64,000 bases of DNA from Massilia sp. H-1 (lineage in GTDB: Bacteria; Pseudomonadota; Gammaproteobacteria; Burkholderiales; Burkholderiaceae_D): the NCBI GenBank assembly GCA_024703915.1, contig CP087969.1, positions 1,860,001 through 1,924,000 on the forward strand. Reading direction: 5' to 3'. Made by a program: the position numbers and the translations under genes. Below are positions 23,752 to 38,160 of the stretch, one piece after another. Positions within the stretch are counted from its first letter, which is position 1; each line of letters starts with the position of its first letter. Below the pieces are notes generated by a model, which made no database searches, had not been told where the DNA came from, and saw only the letters and a program-made list of their open reading frames with translations.

Positions 23752-26426
23752 TTACTCCGCCGCTGCTGCTTTCTTGGCAGGTGCTTTCTTCGCAGCCGCT
23801 TTCTTGGCAGGCGCTTTTTTGCAGCCGCTTTCTTGGCCGGGGCCTTTTTCGCTGCCGCCTTCTTGGCTTGGCTGCTGCTGCCGCTTCGCCGTCTTCCGGA
23901 TCGGCTACCGCTGGCGCCTTGGTCTTGGCGCCCGGCTTGGCCTTGCGCTCTTCGAACTCGAAGCTGATCTTGCCGTCCTTGCCCTTGACCAGGAAGGCCT
24001 TGAACGGACGGCGCGTGCGCTGCGAAACGAAGCCCGGCATCAGATCGGTCTTGCCGTCATTGAGCAGCTTGACCATCTGTTCAGGCAAAATCTCCTGCTG
24101 CAGAATGATGCGGCCGCTGCGGAAGTCGCAGGTCTTCGGCTTGGCGACGCTGTGTTCGCACACATACGCCAGGCCCATTTCGTACACGCCGCCCGTGCAT
24201 TTCGGGCACGGTCCGAGCGCGGTCTGGCCGGTGAAGTCGACGCCTTCGCCGTCCTCGCCGCCATCATCGTTCTGGCCGAAGTCGAACTCGAGCTTCATGT
24301 TCTTGATGTCTTCGTCGCGCACGATGCGCAGGATGGCCGCGAACGGACGGCCCATCTTGGAACGGAAGCCCTGCATCGGGCCGATCGTCTTGTTGGCCAG
24401 CAGTTCTTCAACTTCAGCGATCTCGAACTGGCGGCTGCCAGGCGTTTTGCTCATGTTGAATTCGCACTTGGTGCAAGCGAAACGACGATAGTTTTCCTTG
24501 ACCACGCCGCCGCAATTCGGGCACGGGGTCGTGAGCGTCGCGTAGTCGCCCGGGATCGTGTCGTTGTTGTATTCCTTGGCGCGTTTGACGATGATCTGGG
24601 TCATCTTCTCGATCTCGCGCATGAATTCCTCATGCGAGATTTTGCCCTTCTCCATCTGCGACAGCTTGTATTCCCACTCGCCGGTCAGTTCGGGCGCGGT
24701 CAGTTCGTTCACGCCCAGGCCGCGCAGAAGCGTCATGAGCTGCGACGCTTTCGCGGTCGGCATCAGTTCGCGCCCTTCGCGCAGCAGATAGCGCTCGCCC
24801 AGCAAGCCCTCGATGATGGCCGCGCGTCGCTGGCGTGCCCAGGCCCTTGCTTAGGCCATCGCGTCGCGCAGTTCGTCGTCGTCGATCAGTTTGCCCGCGC
24901 CTTCCATGGCCGACAGCAGCGTCGCCTCGGTGTAGCGCGCAGGCGGCTTGGTGACCAGGCCATTGGCCGAGACTTTGTCGGTGTGGACCTTCTCGCCCTT
25001 GGCCACCGGGACCAGGTTGCCGCCGGTGTTGTCGTCCTTGTCGGCGTCGGTCGATGCTTCCTTGCCGTAGATCGCCAGCCAGCCCGGATTGGTCATGACC
25101 TTGCCTTCGGTCTTGAACTGGTGACCGGAGACTTCGGTGTAGCGGGTGGTGACCTGGAATTCCGCAGGCGGGAAGAACACGGCCATGAAGCGGCGCGTCA
25201 CCAGGTCGTACAGTTTCTGTTCAGGCTCGGACAGGTTCTTGGGCGCCAGCGTGGTCGGAATGATCGCGAAGTGATCCGAGATCTTGGTGTTATCGAAGAT
25301 GCGCTTGTTCGGCTTGACCCAGCCCTTGTCCGTGATCTGCTTGGCGAACTGGTGGTAGTTGTTGTTCTCGGCCAGGCTGACCATCGTGTCCTTGACGGTG
25401 GCGATGTAGTCTTCCGGCAGATGGCGCGAATCGGTACGCGGGGTAAGTCAGCACCTTGTGCTTTTCGTACAGCGCCTGGGCCAGGCCCAGCGTGTTCTTG
25501 GCCGAGAAGCCGAAGCGGCCGTTGGCTTCGCGCTGCAAACTGGTCAGGTCGAACAGGGCTTGGCGCCATCGAGGTGGTCGGCTTCGATTCTTCGGTCACA
25601 TTGCCGGGACGGCCCTTGCAGGCGAGCGCGATCGAGATCGGCGGCAGCCTTGCTCCACAGGCGCTCGGCGCGTTTTTCAGGGTCGGTCTCGTCCTTCTTG
25701 AACGACTGGTCCAGCCAGCGGCCTTCGTACACAGCCGGCAGCGCACACGAATTCGGCGCGCACTTCCCAGTAGTCGCGCGGGATGAAGCGTTTGATCTTG
25801 TCTTCGCGTTCGACCACGATCGACAGGGTCGGCGTCTGCACGCGGCCGACGGTGGTCAGGTAGAAGCCGCCCTCTTTCGAGTTGAAGGCGGTCATGGCGC
25901 GGGTGCCGTTAATGCCGATCAGCCAATCCGCTTCGGAGCGGCAGCGCGCGGCGTCGGCCAGCGGCAGCATTTCTTCGTCGCTGCGCAGCTGGGTGAAGCC
26001 TTCGCGGATCGCGCCCGGCGTCATCGACTGCAGCCACAGGCGCTTGACCGGCTGCTTGGCTTTGGCGTTTTGCGCGATCAGGCGGAAAATCAGTTCCCCT
26101 TCGCGCCCCGCATCGCATGCGTTGATCAGGGCGCTGACGTCTTTACGCTTGATCAGCTTGTTGAGCACCTTGAGGCGCGCCTCGGTCTTGGCGATCGGGT
26201 TCAGGGCGAAGTACGGCGGAATCATCGGCAGGTGGGCGAAGCTCCACTTGCCGCGCTTGACGTCATGTTCTTCCGGCACCGCGATTTCGAGCAGGTGGCC
26301 GACCGCCGAGGACAACACGTACTCGTCGGATTCGAAGTACTCATCGTGCTTGGTGAAGCCGCCCAGCGTCTTGGCGATATCGTTCGCGACGGAGGGCTTC
26401 TCGGCGATGATGAGGGTTTTTGTCAT
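23752..26426 (-). CDS. topB: DNA topoisomerase III (type IA)
   Basis: Relaxes and decatenates DNA by single-strand passage. The TOPRIM domain opens with [18 protein letters not shown] and includes [12 protein letters not shown]. The catalytic Tyr is in LTYPRTDSR (broken at 25441 by one extra C). Then come IIPTTLAP and [15 protein letters not shown] (scar at 24851). Two Cys4 zinc ribbons (CPNCGG with CTKC, and CPKCTGG) precede a Lys/Ala-rich tail. About 895 residues. Further breaks near 23820, 23875, 25560, 25625 and 25740. The tail is poorly resolved because of repeats of AAGAAAGC-like units. Confidence 0.93.
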
Positions 26427-26626
26427 ATGGTTTCTCGTCGTACTAAATAGAGGTGGTTCGGCAGGCGCATCATACATGCTTGACTGCAAGCGGCGATCTT
26501 TTGTCTTCCCGATACAGAATTGTAACAATCCAACTCGCGGCCAATGATAAGCGGGTTGCCGGGCAATCTGCAAGGGGGCGCTGCATGCGTATGCACAAAA
26601 GCGCCCCGTGCAGGCGCAGTTATTGC

Positions 26627-27110
26627 TTAAATGGAACTATCGGGATCAGTGCAGCAGGCGGGGGCTTGCTCGTCGTCCGAGCCGAACAGGTCGTCGAACA
26701 TCAGCGCGTCCGGTTCCTTGCCCTGGCTCCAGAGCAGCATCAGCACGATGATCTTGAGCTTGCCGAGGCTGACGGGCGATTCTTCCAGCGCCAGCGCGCC
26801 TCGATGACGATCTCGCGCTGCACGGGCGAGAGCACCTTGGCGCTTTCGAGGAACTGGATGAAGCCGATGGCGGCGCTGCCCAGGGCATCTTGCTCCTGCT
26901 CGACGTAAAAGCGGGTGCCGGACGAGGAAAACGCGGCGCTCGGTTCGGCCCCGGCCATTTCGGTCAGGTCGGTGAGCCAGACGATGGCTTCGGAGATTTC
27001 GACATCGTCGAAGCCGACCGCGGACAACTTGCGCGCCAGGGCAGCTTAGCTCGGGGGCAGGCGTCAGGGCGGTAGTAGGTCTCGTAGAGGTAGACAAGGA
27101 TATCGAACAT
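26627..27110 (-). CDS. smg: Smg/DUF494 family protein
   Basis: About 161 residues of unknown biochemical role. It is conserved next to dprA in beta- and gammaproteobacteria, as here. The start [19 protein letters not shown] and the core [18 protein letters not shown] are typical. Breaks at about 27045 (scar) and 26800. It lies 53 bases downstream of dprA on the same strand. The 200 bases between this gene and topB hold nothing I can identify. Confidence 0.9.
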
Positions 27111-27162
27111 GGCTCTACTCTATCAGTTAAGCTCAGTGGGGCACAAGGCCCACGCGGCCCCC

Positions 27163-28320
27163 CTAGCGATTGACTCTCTGGAACAATCCACCAGGCAATC
27201 GTTCGATCTGCCCGGCCAGTTCCAGTGCCGTGAGCTGCGCCAATAACTTGCCGACAGGCATTTCCGACAGCTCGGCCAGCAAGTCGCCGTGGATGGGGCC
27301 CTGGCCCAGCGTGGCGAGCAAGCAAGCGCAAGTCGTCCGCCTGGTCCGGCGCGCCGGGCGGGTCTGGCGGCGCCGGGGCGGCCGCGGGCAATTCGGCGCG
27401 CACCAGCGGCGAGGCGGCCAGGGCCGCGAGCAAGTCGCTGGCCGTCTCGGTCAGGCAGGCGCCCTGGCGGATCAGCTGGTGGCACCCCTTGGCCAGCGGC
27501 GCATGGATCGAGCCGGGAATGGCGAACACCTCCCGCCCCTGGTTGACGGCCAGCCCGGCGGTGATGAGCGAGCCCGATTCGGCCGCCGCCTCCACCACCA
27601 GCACGCCGCAGGCGATGCCGCTGATGATCCGGTTGCGCTTGGGGAAATTGGCGGCAATGGCTAATGTGCCCAGGGGATACTCGCTCAGGACGCAGCCGGC
27701 GCTGGCGATCCGGTGCGCCAGTTCGCGGTTGCGGCGCGGGTAGATCCGGTCGGCGCCGGTGCCGACCACGGCGATGGTCGAACCCGGACCGCGCAAGCCG
27801 CCCTCGTGCGCCGCCGCGTCGATCCCCAGCGCCAGCCCGGACACGATGCTGAAGCGAAGCGTGACTCATTGCCTCGGCAAAGGCGGTGGCCGTGAGGCGG
27901 CCCTGCACGGTCGCATTGCGGCTGCCGACGATGGCCAGCGCGGCGCCAACCAGCAAGTCCGTGCGGCCCTTGGCATACAGCACCACGGGCGGATCGGGAA
28001 GGTCGCGCAGCAAGCGCGGCCAGGCGGCGTCCTGCGGGGTCAGGACGTGGTTGCCCGGCTCGGCCAGCCAGGCATGGACGGCATCGATCGCGGCGGCTTG
28101 CAAGGCATCCATGGGCGCGAGCAGGCTGCGCCGCGATGGCATCGGACACGAGCGTGCGCAATGCAGCGTAACTGGCGGAAAAGATGGCGGAGGGAGAGGT
28201 GAAACGGGCCAGCAACTGGCTGGCGGTGACGGGTCCCACACCCGGGGTGAGCGCCAGGCGGAGCCAGGCAACCAGGGCGGGTGCCTGGCTGACTGCGGGT
28301 GTGGGGTCCGTGTCTTGCAC
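27163..28320 (-). CDS. dprA: DNA-processing protein DprA
   Basis: Binds incoming single-stranded DNA and loads RecA during natural transformation. A SAM-like N-domain ([19 protein letters not shown]) precedes the Rossmann-like DprA core: [50 protein letters not shown] and [16 protein letters not shown]-terminal winged-helix segment follows. Start taken as the GTG at 28320. Breaks near 28130, 27855 and 27325. It sits between the LysM gene and smg, the usual betaproteobacterial order. Confidence 0.93.
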
Positions 28321-28327
28321 GGCGATA

Positions 28328-29411
28328 TTACTCCGGTGATTTAGCCACGTCGCCGACTTGCACCGGTTCCGTCACTTGCATGATCAGACCGTAGGAGATG
28401 TGATTGAACACGCGGAAGATAAACACGGTGCCATTCTGCTCGTCCGGCAACTTGACCTTCATGGCGGCGCGACCTTTATCGGTCCGGTCCACCACGGTCT
28501 TACCGAGAGTGTAGACCTGCAGCACGGTGCCGACATCGATTCCGTCAAGCGAACCGCGGTTGATGCTGACGACTTCGTTCTGGCTAGAGCGAAATTGACG
28601 CCCGCATACACGCTGACCACGCGCGCATCGACATGCTGATCCGGCTGGTGCGGCACATAGTTGCGGATCGTGGTAGGCGGCGCCGGCATCAGGCGGTCGC
28701 CCACGCCCATCTCCTGCTTGGAGCTGGACACGATCATCGTATGCACGTCGCTGCCCGGCTTGGCTTCGGTATGGACCTTGACCGAACCGAGGTACACGGC
28801 TTCATAGGCGATGACTTGCTTGGTGACCGGATCGCGCAGCGGCGCACCCGGACGGAACACCTGGAACGAGCTCACGCCGTTGAGGTTGCCCCGAACATAC
28901 ACTTTGTCATCCTTGCCCAGGAAAACGTGGCCATCTTGCGCGGCGATAATGCGCGGCGCGGAATCGAGTTCCTTGTTTTCGATGATCAAAGGCTGCGACA
29001 GGAAAGGATCGATGACGTTCGACGAGATCGAGGCGATCGCATCATTGCCCAGGCCTTCGGTACGCAGTTGCGGCTGCAGACGGTTGTTGCCATTCACGCC
29101 ACCGTCGGAGCCCGGCTTGTTCAGCGACAAGCGGCCATTGACGCGGTCAAAATAAATGATCTGACCTGGATAGATCCAGTGCGGATTCTTGATTTCTTCC
29201 TTGTTCATGCCCCATACCTGCGGCCAGCACCATGGGTGCTGGAGGAAGGTACCGGAAATATCCCACAGGGTATCTCCCTTGACGACCTTGTGCTGATCCA
29301 TGCGTTCGCGCGGAATTCGCATTTGGCGGCCTGGGCCAGTGCGGCGGCCAGAAGGCCGGTAAAGAGCGCTGCGACTGCAAGGCGGGCGCTGACTGTGCTA
29401 AAATTTTTCAT
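28328..29411 (-). CDS. Exported LysM-domain protein
   Basis: About 360 residues. Signal peptide ARLAVAALFTGLLAAALAQAA, then a LysM peptidoglycan-binding domain (VVKGDTLWDISGTFLQHP to NPHWIYPGQIIYF). A long C-terminal region follows, with repeated SH3-like strands such as RIIAAQDGHVFLGKDD and GTVLQVYTLGKTVVD. Breaks at 29318 and at 28596, where a GCTCTAGCC scar restores FAGQNEVVSIN. It is divergent from def; the 284 bases between them hold both promoters and no gene. Members of this family sit beside dprA in many Burkholderiales. Confidence 0.9.
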
Positions 29412-29695
29412 TGAGATGTCCGTAAAGTGCGGCATTAACACGGAATTGCTAGCTGGACTCATAACCTTTACCAGCCAGAGGCGCCACAGACAGCACGTTG
29501 AAACGCGACCCTATCGACGATTCTGGGGGCAAAGCTTGCCGAACTGGATCAAATTCTGCACATAAATCCTTGAACTAGCAAGACAAACCGCGATTTTGGC
29601 CCTGATCGACCTGTTGCGTTTTTGTTGTGCGGAAGCATCTTCCGCCGTTTTTCGTATCAAAAATTGAACGCTTTGTTACCGAGTTAATAACATAT

Positions 29696-30242
29696 ATGGC
29701 AATACTGAATATCCTCCGCTACCCGGATGCACGTCTGCACAAGGTTGCCAAACCGGTCACCGAATTCGGCGACCGGATCACCAAACTCGCCGCCGACATG
29801 GCTGAAACCATGTATGACGCGCCCGGTGTCGGCCTCGCCGCCAGCCAGGTTGATGTCCATGAGCAATTGATCGTCATCGACACGTCCGAAACCAAGGATG
29901 ACCTGCGCGTGTTCATCAATCCGCAGATCACCTGGTCGAGCGCGGAAAAACAAGTCTACGACGAAGGCTGCCTGTCGGTGCCCGGCATTTACGACGGGGT
30001 CGAACGTCCGGCCCAGGTCAGGGTCAGCGCGCTCGACATCAACGGCAAGCCCTTCGAATTGTCGGCAGACGGCTTGCTGGCCGTCTGCATCCAGCACGAA
30101 ATGGATCACCTGCAAGGCAAAGTCTTCGTCGAATACCTGTCGCCCCTCAAGCGCAACCGGATCAAGGCGAAAATGCTGGAAGGAATCGCGCGGTATCGAA
30201 CGCGAAGCTGCCCTCAAGGCAGCCTACTGCCGCCGCTACTGA
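29696..30242 (+). CDS. def: Peptide deformylase
   Basis: Removes the formyl group from new N-termini using a metal ion. All three signature motifs are present: [15 protein letters not shown] (metal Cys) and QHEMDH (metal His and catalytic Glu). About 182 residues including the closing [11 protein letters not shown]. One break near 30190. The TGA overlaps the fmt ATG (TGATG), so the pair is coupled, matching their sequential roles on formyl-methionine. Confidence 0.96.
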
Positions 30243-31204
30243 TGAAGGTCGTCTTCAGCCTAAGCACCCCCGAGTTCGCCGCCTGCGCCCTGCAGGCGCT
30301 GCACGAGGCCGGGTTCACGATCCCGCTGGTGCTGACCCAGCCCGACCGCCCTGCCGGGCGCGGCATGCAGCTGCACGCCTCGGCCGTCAAGCAATATGCG
30401 CTGGCGCACGGGATCGACGTATGTGCAGCCGCTGTCGCTGCGGATCGACAGCAAGGACCCGGAACGGGCCGCCCAGGCGCGCGCCGCCCATGCCCGCCTG
30501 CAAGCGACCGACTATGACGTGATGGTGGTGGCCGCCTACGGCTTGATCCTGCCGCGCAGCACGCTCGACATCAAGCCCTGTATCAATATCCACGGTTCAC
30601 TGCTGCCGCGCTGGCGCGGCGCCGCCCCGATCCACCGCGCGATCGAAGCGGGCGACGCCGACACCGGCGTGACCATCATGGAAATGGAAGAGGGGCTGGA
30701 CACCGGCCCCATGCTGCTGGCCGAACGCGTGACCATCGGCAGCGATGAAACCACGGGCGCCCTGCACGACCGCCTGGCCAGGCTGGGCGCCGACATGATC
30801 GTGGCCGCGCTGCGGCTGCGCGCCGAAGGCAAGCTGGTGGCCGTGCCCCAGCCGGAACAAGGTGTCACCTACGCGGCCAAGATCAGCAAGGAAGAAGCGG
30901 CACTCGATTTTTCCCCTGCGGCAGGCCGAACTGGCGGCGCAAGATCCGCGCCTTCAACCCGTTCCCGGGCGCGCATGCGCAAGTCAATGGTGTCACGATC
31001 AAGATCTGGGGTGCCGAGGCGCTGGCCGCAGCCAGCGATGCGCTGCCGGGGCAGGTATTGGCGGCTGATGCGCAACATGGCATCGTGGTGGCGTGCAAGC
31101 GCGGAACCCTGCGCCTGACGGAACTGCAAAAACCCGGCGGCAAGCGTTTGCCTGCGGCCGAATTCCTCAAGGGTTTCCCCCTCGCCGAGCTCAGTTTCGA
31201 CTGA
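30242..31204 (+). CDS. fmt: Methionyl-tRNA formyltransferase
   Basis: Formylates initiator Met-tRNA using 10-formyl-tetrahydrofolate. The catalytic core is intact: [34 protein letters not shown], and a C-terminal tRNA-binding domain to [10 protein letters not shown]. The N-terminal FAGTPEFA is altered in the raw sequence by an in-frame scar at 30255-30270 (AGCCTAAGC for GCCGGC), giving one extra codon and SLS in place of AG. Breaks near 30418 and 30920. About 318 residues. Confidence 0.95.
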
Positions 31205-31228
31205 TCCCGGCGTTTCACTGCCTTCCTG

Positions 31229-31460
31229 TTATTGCTCGGCGCCGCTGGCGCGCTGGGCGTCCATGTGCTCGCGCAGGATCTGGTTGATCCGGGTCTGGTA
31301 GCCTGGACCGGCCGACTTGAACCAGGTAAGCATGTCCACATCGAGGCGGATCGTCACGATCTGCTTGAGCCCCTGGTTGGCTAGGCGTACGTGCTGCCGT
31401 CTCGCCCGTGGTGCCAAGTCCGGCCTGCTCCGGCCAAATGGCCTGAAAATCTTCCTTCAT
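31229..31460 (-). CDS. BrnA-like antitoxin, no toxin partner seen
   Basis: About 76 residues. The C-terminal part VTIRLDVDMLTWFKSAGPGYQTRINQ is the ribbon-helix-helix DNA-binding segment typical of BrnA antitoxins. A scar at 31384 (GCCTAGCC for GCCGGCC) joins MKEDFQAIWPEQ to the core through ARTPANQGLKQ. BrnT toxins are normally encoded immediately upstream of brnA. The 219 bases upstream here (31461-31679) hold no such frame, so this is an orphan regulator or a solitary remnant. Confidence 0.75.
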
Positions 31461-31626
31461 GTGTTGCTCTCCTATCATCATTTATTGCCGCATGTATAGA
31501 ATTGTCGCTTGGCTATGTAACGACAAGATTGCTGGCACGCGGTTTTTGTATCTGTATGTATCAAACCGGTTAAAATTTACACGGCGATACAAACGGGGGT
31601 CCAAAAACCAAAGTTGCCTGATGACG

Positions 31627-31632
31627 TATAAT
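31627..31632 (+). promoter_or_regulatory. Consensus -10 box (TATAAT) upstream of metH
   Basis: TATAAT lies 48 bases before the metH ATG in an AT-rich stretch. A good -35 element at 17 bases is not evident. I looked for, and did not find, a SAH or cobalamin riboswitch in 31461-31679. Confidence 0.4.
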
Positions 31633-31679
31633 TTTAGGCCGGTCCGAACCCGGCCTCGACGTCCACTGAAAGCATCCCG

Positions 31680-35474
<3,795 letters not shown>

Positions 35475-35482
35475 CGCAATCA

Positions 35483-35614
35483 TTGCTGAATCGGGGTCAG
35501 ACCTCAATTCAGCAACAAAATGCGTGGGGGTCAGGTCTGACATGCGGACACGGGCTCAACCGCCATGCGGTTGAGCCCGTGTCCGCATGTCAGACCTGAC
35601 CCCCCACGCATTTT
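35483..35614. repeat. Palindromic GGGGTCAG repeat, copy B (two nested hairpins)
   Basis: The first element (35483-35515) has TTGCTGAAT/ATTCAGCAA ends around GGGGTCAGACCTCA. The second is a 46-base inverted repeat: 35517-35562 pairs with 35568-35614, with one difference in a G run and a five-base loop. It fills the convergent gap between metH and the EAL/HDOD gene and could also end both transcripts. Confidence 0.9.
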
Positions 35615-35616
35615 CT

Positions 35617-36887
35617 TTACAGGGCGTAGCGAACGACGGTGTCGCTCCATTCGAAGGCGGCCATTTCCAGCTGCACCAGTTCGTCGGTCGACAGGGCCAG
35701 TCCGCGCAGGGCCGGTTCGACCTGGTCTTCCATGTCTTCCATCCGCTCGATGCATTCGGCCAGGTGCAGCAGTTCGCCGAAGAAGCCGGTCCGCCCGCGC
35801 AAGGCGTCCGCCACTTCGTCGATCACGGGAATCTGGGACACGATTTCATCCATCGTCATGCCGAACAGCACGTCCATCAGCGACATGATGCCGACCGTGA
35901 AGGCGACATCGGCGATGTTGCGCTGGCTCGGCCGCAGCTTTTGCGCCAGCAGTTCGAGCATGCGCCCGCGCGTGGTGGCCAGCATCAGCAGCGGCGTCAT
36001 GTTGCCGCCGCGCCGTGCCGGTTCGGCGTACAGCATGATCTGCAGCCAGCGCTGCAGCTGGCGCCTACCCAGCACGGTGACGGCCTGGCTCAGGGAATCG
36101 ATCTTGTAGCGCGCGCCCACCATGCCGCGTGTTCACCAGGCGCAGCAGATTGAGGGCGAGCGTGACGTCGCGCTTGACGGCGCGCTCGATCTCGATATTG
36201 TCGGCGTCCGAGGTGATCAGCGTCATCAGTTCCATCACGGCCAGTTGCGACGGCGACAGCTTGCGCCCGCTGATCACCGACGGCCGCGCGAAATAGAATC
36301 CCTGGAAGTAGTCGAAGCCGAGCTCCAGGCAGGCTTCGAACTCGGCCCGGGTCTCGACTTTTCAGCCAGCAGTTTCTTGCTAGCCTGTTTGAAGGTGACG
36401 GTCAGGCGCGCCAGCGCCGCGGCTTAAGCATGTCGCGCAGATTGAGCTTGATGAAGTCCATCAGCGGCAGCAGCTGGCGCACGTCGGGCGCGTCGCTGCC
36501 GACGTCGGACAGCGCGAAGCGGAAACCGTGGCTGCGCAGCTCGGTGATGCGTTCGATGATGGTCAGGCTGACCGGCATCGTGTCGACAATTTCCAGCACC
36601 ACTTTTTCACGCGGCAGGAAGGCGAAGATGTCGCTCATCAGGACGTCGGCATCGACGTTGATGAAGCCGAGCGCGTCCCCCATGGCTTTTTCCAGGCCGA
36701 GCTGGGCCGCATGCGCGATCACGCTGGCGGTGGCGCCCAGGTCGGTGTCGATGTCGGCCGGGCCCGAGGCCGCGTTCCGAAATAGCATTTCGTAGGCAAA
36801 CAGCGCCTGGTTGCGGTCGAGGATGGGTTGTCGTCCAAGGTAAAAGTCGCGGACGGGCGCCTGCTGGGTGTCGCTTGTTGCGGTCAT
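35617..36887 (-). CDS. EAL-HDOD signalling protein, YuxH type
   Basis: About 423 residues. The N-terminal EAL-like domain opens LGRQPILDRNQALFAYEMLFRN and contains INVDADVLMSD, FALSDVGSD and EKVETRAEFEAC. The metal-binding DDFGTG loop is absent (LSDVGSD), so it probably binds or senses rather than hydrolyses cyclic di-GMP. The C-terminal HDOD domain (LMTLITSDADNIEIERAVKRD, LNLLRLVNT, LGRRQLQRWLQIML) follows. Breaks near 36425 (scar restoring RDMPAAALARL), 36360, 36128 and 36065. No operon partner. Confidence 0.88.
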
Positions 36888-36972
36888 CGGTGGAACTCGT
36901 GTTGATTTTTTACAATAACGCTAATGTACCTGAAAGCGCCAAATTGTTGTAGTTCTGATATTGACAAGGTTG

Positions 36973-37737
36973 CTACACTGGCATCCCGTCGACAAACACT
37001 TTCAGCTCGCCCGGCGCGAAGCGGGTCCATTGCTCGTTGGTGGTCAGCGGCTCGGTGACGATGATGGCAACCCGGTCCTGGGGCGTGGTCACTTGCGAAA
37101 AATCGACGCTGACATCTTCGTCCGACAGCTTGGCGGTCACGAACGGATGCTGGCGCACCACGTAGTGCAAGCTGGTCGAGCAGTGCGCGAACAGGGCCGT
37201 GCCGTCCGACAGCATCAGGTTGAAGGTGCCGTGGCTGGCTATGGCAGCCACCAGTTCGGCCAGCGCGGCGCGCAAGACCGCCAGCGCGGGCGGCGCATCG
37301 CCGAAGCGCGCACAATTCCTGCAGCAGGAAGCAGAAGGCCTGTTCGCTGTCGGTGGTGCCGACCGGGCGGTAAGGCCCGTTCAGCGTGGGCGCGAATTCC
37401 TTGAGGTCGCCATTATGGGCGAACACCCAGTAGCGGCCCCACAGCTCGCGCACGAAGGGATGGCAATTCTCCAGCGCCACCTGGCCCTGGGTGGCCTTGC
37501 GGATATGGGCGATGACGTTTCTGGATTTGATCGGATAGCGCTTGATCAGTTCCACGACCGGCGAGGCGACGGCCGCCTGGTGATCGACGAAATGGCGCAC
37601 GCTTCGGCGCCTTCGAAAAAGGCGATGCCCCAGCCATCGTGATGGGTATCCGTCCGGCCGCCGCGCATGGCGAAGCCGGTGAAGCTAAAGACAATGTCGG
37701 TGGGGACATTGCAATTCATTCCGAGAAGTTGGCACAT
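36973..37737 (-). CDS. Class II glutamine amidotransferase, YafJ type
   Basis: Predicted N-terminal nucleophile amidohydrolase. The catalytic Cys is residue 2 (MCQLLGMNC). [40 protein letters not shown] and [12 protein letters not shown] are the family motifs. About 255 residues. Breaks near 37600 and 37310. It lies alone between two minus-strand genes. The exact substrate of YafJ-like enzymes is not known to me. Confidence 0.9.
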
Positions 37738-37783
37738 GGGCGCCAGCTTAGCATATGGCGCCCTGAAATATCGACCTCGCGAG

Positions 37784-37826
37784 GGGGCGTCCTCGCGAAG
37801 GGGCGTCCTCGCGAGGGCGAGGACGC
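37784..37826. repeat. Tandem GGGGCGTCCTCGCGA repeat ending in a hairpin
   Basis: Two direct copies (37784-37798 and 37800-37814) are followed by inverted sequence, so GCGTCCTCGC (37803-37812) pairs perfectly with GCGAGGACGC (37817-37826). It sits just downstream of the DUF3567 gene and may end its transcript, although no T run follows. Confidence 0.7.
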
Positions 37827-37833
37827 AACTGAT

Positions 37834-38092
37834 TTAGTGCAGCAGCACGGGCTGGCTCATGAGGGAGTCGTAGGAGCCGAGGAACTCGTCGATTTCTTCC
37901 ATCGTCGGTTCGCTGGCGATCAGGTTGTTGACGTCGCGCCGGAACGACTGGGCGAGCTTGCCGCCGATGAAGGCTTCATTGTTTACCGGATTTGTCGACG
38001 ATTTCATAGCCGCCAAAGCGCAGGGCTTCAAGGTTGTGATCGACGCCGAATTCGACCACGCTGTACTGCTCGCTGTTGTAGATCATGTTCAT
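37834..38092 (-). CDS. DUF3567 family protein
   Basis: About 87 residues, a small soluble protein restricted to betaproteobacteria, function unknown. The start MNMIYNSEQYSVVEFG, the RFGGYEIVDK block and the end EEIDEFLGSYDSLMSQPVLLH match the family. A break near 37985 joins the two frames. Its presence supports the betaproteobacterial assignment. Confidence 0.85.
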
Positions 38093-38160
38093 GCTTGCTC
38101 CTTCGCTCGATCAGACTTTCCACTCGCTGTACCTGCCAAGTGGGGCTAACCGGACCTATT

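Noticed and set aside
23774..25786. A 670-codon open frame on the plus strand across topB
   Set aside because: A GC-rich antisense shadow of topB with no recognisable domains; it runs opposite to a clearly conserved gene.
31461..31679. SAH or cobalamin riboswitch upstream of metH
   Set aside because: The conserved cores of those riboswitches are not seen; only a -10-like box is present.
36386..36394. CTAGC in the EAL/HDOD gene taken as a scar
   Set aside because: It is in frame and reads a plausible QASKKLLAEK; nothing shows that GCCGGC is needed there.
37741..37833. CRISPR array
   Set aside because: Only two short direct copies with no spacer of regular length; it folds as a simple hairpin.
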